DNA from: Castellaniella daejeonensis
GTDB taxonomy: Bacteria > Pseudomonadota > Gammaproteobacteria > Burkholderiales > Burkholderiaceae_B
Assembly (NCBI RefSeq): GCF_039523555.1
Contig: NZ_BAAAFN010000008.1
Coordinates: 124,001-188,000, forward strand
Length of the DNA stretch: 64,000 bases
Reading direction: 5' to 3'
In this document: one piece after another, positions 62,991-64,000 of the stretch
Numbering within the stretch: position 1 is the stretch's first letter
Layout: every line of letters begins with the position of its first letter
The notes under the pieces: generated by a model
What the model was told of the DNA's origin: nothing
Seen by the model: the letters and a program-made list of their open reading frames with translations, nothing else
Database searches by the model: none
Position numbers and translations under genes: made by a program

Positions 62991-63800
62991 TCAGTCTTCG
63001 CGCCGCTGGCCCAGTCCTTCGTATGCCAGCCGCACGGCGTCTTCTCCGTAGCGCCGTTCCAGCCGGCGGATGATGAAATGACCCCGGGCCATGTCCTGGA
63101 AGTGGTCGATGAACAGGGTGTTGATCAGGGCGCCGCCGGCTGCGCCGATGGCCGGGACCGCCTGGGCGGCGGCCTTTTCCGTGATCTGGAGGCCGAAGCG
63201 TTCCGCCACCATCGTGATCAGGCGCATCAGCGCGGGTGGCGCTGCCTTTTCGACGGCTACCTGGCCGGCGGCGTATTCGGCGGCCTGGCTGACGGCGCGC
63301 GCAAGCGCGGCGCGCACGACGTAATAGCCGCTTTCCGCACCATCGTCGGCCCTGCTGCGGCCTCCCAGGGCGAAGACCTCCAGGCAGGCAAGTCGGGTAT
63401 GCGGATCTGCCAGGGATTCGCCTTCGCTGCGGGCGATGTCGGCAATCGAGCGCATCATGATCGTGGTGGAGATCGGCAGTTCCACCGCCAGTCCGGCCAG
63501 GCCGAAAAAACCGCCCACGCCGCCGGTGGCGGCCGCGCCGATCTTGTGCCAGCGGTCCGAGCTGCGTCCGCCGGGCTTGTCGCCCAGGGTGAACAGGGCG
63601 GCGTCGGCGGCCTTGCTCAAGGCCAGGCGGGTGACCTGGCCGATCTGGGCGCTCCAGCCTTCGGGCAGCCGGTCCAGGAATTTTTCGACGGGGGCGCCGA
63701 TCAGATTCGTCATGCGCGCAGCCAGGCCCGGGTTTTCCAGCAGGTCGCGGGCCTGGCGCAAGGCCTGGAGGTCGGCAGGGGACAATGGAATCGGGTTCAA
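62991..63800 (-). CDS. EcsC-family protein
   Basis: The 269-residue protein matches the EcsC family, seen from the central W-H-K-I-G-A-A-A-T-G-G-x-G-G-F-F-G and L-P-I-S-T-T-I-M-M-R-S-I-A-D-I-A-R-S-x-G-E stretches and the Y-Y-V-V-R-A-A-L-A-R-A-V-S block. EcsC in Bacillus sits with an ABC exporter but its role is unknown. Two hydrophobic stretches (about 100-130 and 215-230) suggest membrane contact. The start is a TTG (LNPIPLSPADL) because AGGAG lies 7 nt upstream; the longer ATG frame adds a basic 23-residue stretch without family similarity. Confidence 0.85.
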   Translation of the reverse strand: MNPIPLSPADLQALRQARDLLENPGLAARMTNLIGAPVEKFLDRLPEGWSAQIGQVTRLALSKAADAALFTLGDKPGGRSSDRWHKIGAAATGGVGGFFGLAGLAVELPISTTIMMRSIADIARSEGESLADPHTRLACLEVFALGGRSRADDGAESGYYVVRAALARAVSQAAEYAAGQVAVEKAAPPALMRLITMVAERFGLQITEKAAAQAVPAIGAAGGALINTLFIDHFQDMARGHFIIRRLERRYGEDAVRLAYEGLGQRRED

Positions 63801-63989
63801 GCGGAGGCTCCTGGGTCGGATGCGGGCCGGGATCGAAGCGCGGCCGGCCGCGGGCGCTGGCGGGCGCATGCCGCTGCGGCATCATCATGGCGCAATTCCG
63901 GATTGCCTGCATCCGGGATGCCCGTGCAGGCCGCCGTGCAGGGCAGGGCCCATTACAATACGGCCTTCCAGACCCCGACGGATATCCTC

Positions 63990-64000
63990 ATGCTCACCCA
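63990..64000 (+). CDS. Possible start of the next gene, cut by the window end
   Basis: An ATG begins 11 nt before the window ends (ATGCTCACC). A TACAAT -10-like box at 63954-63959 lies at a distance that would fit a short leader. Nothing can be said about the product. Confidence 0.3.

Overview
The window is a compact, high-GC, Gram-negative core-genome segment of a betaproteobacterium, most probably Burkholderiales/Alcaligenaceae (Bordetella-Achromobacter-like). The signs are rpsF-priB-rpsR-rplI-dnaB order, alaC-hom-thrC, xseB-ispA-dxs-folE2, the rimP-nusA-infB-rbfA-truB-typA run, a Kdo kinase gene (kdkA) typical of a Bordetella-type LPS core, and periplasmic binding proteins with signal peptides. 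No integrase, transposase, phage gene or CRISPR array was seen, and no gene-free stretch exceeds 300 bp. Species cannot be named from this alone.

Layout. 0-5 kb: end of an HxlR regulator, a polyferredoxin-like membrane protein and a large CHASE-PAS-PAS-GGDEF-EAL protein. 5-15.7 kb: initiator tRNA-fMet facing away from scpB-rluB, then the translation operon rimP-nusA-infB-rbfA-truB-typA behind an extended -10 promoter and a structured leader that ends in an intrinsic terminator almost touching the rimP start. 15.7-22.6 kb: an AraC regulator with an EamA exporter, a hydrolase-acetyltransferase fusion, and a HisJ/ArgT-type basic amino acid ABC transporter. 22-31 kb: a LOG-family gene back to back with polA, a Na/Pi transporter, htpX, an EamA transporter coupled to a mercaptopyruvate-type sulfurtransferase, and a Rieske oxygenase. 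31-38.5 kb: xseB-ispA-dxs-folE2 and the ribosomal protein/replication cluster. 38.5-46 kb: pdxA and a PIN-PhoH gene, bcp and a Mth938-domain gene, then alaC-hom-thrC. 46-49 kb: an Lrp/AsnC regulator divergent from ornithine cyclodeaminase and arginase. 49-52 kb: hpnCDE squalene synthesis. 52-57 kb: alr, an SDR, radA, a TSUP transporter and kdkA. 57-64 kb: a complete polyamine ABC transporter (potFGHI), a PiT phosphate transporter and an EcsC-like gene.

How the parts connect. Dxs and IspA supply farnesyl diphosphate, which HpnCDE can convert to squalene. Arginase and ornithine cyclodeaminase would turn arginine into proline under the divergent Lrp regulator, while the HisJ-type and Pot transporters bring in arginine/ornithine/histidine-like and polyamine substrates. 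These links are inferred from family function.

The most unusual signal is non-coding: a structured repeat seen twice (29826-29937 and 56359-56560), each copy starting within 6 nt of a stop codon. The copies are 86% identical over 56 nt, and three base-pair positions differ by compensatory changes, which supports a conserved folded element. It may be an undescribed REP/BIME-like family. Other leads are the rimP attenuator-like leader, the inverted repeat between lrp and ocd, and the hydrolase-GNAT fusion.
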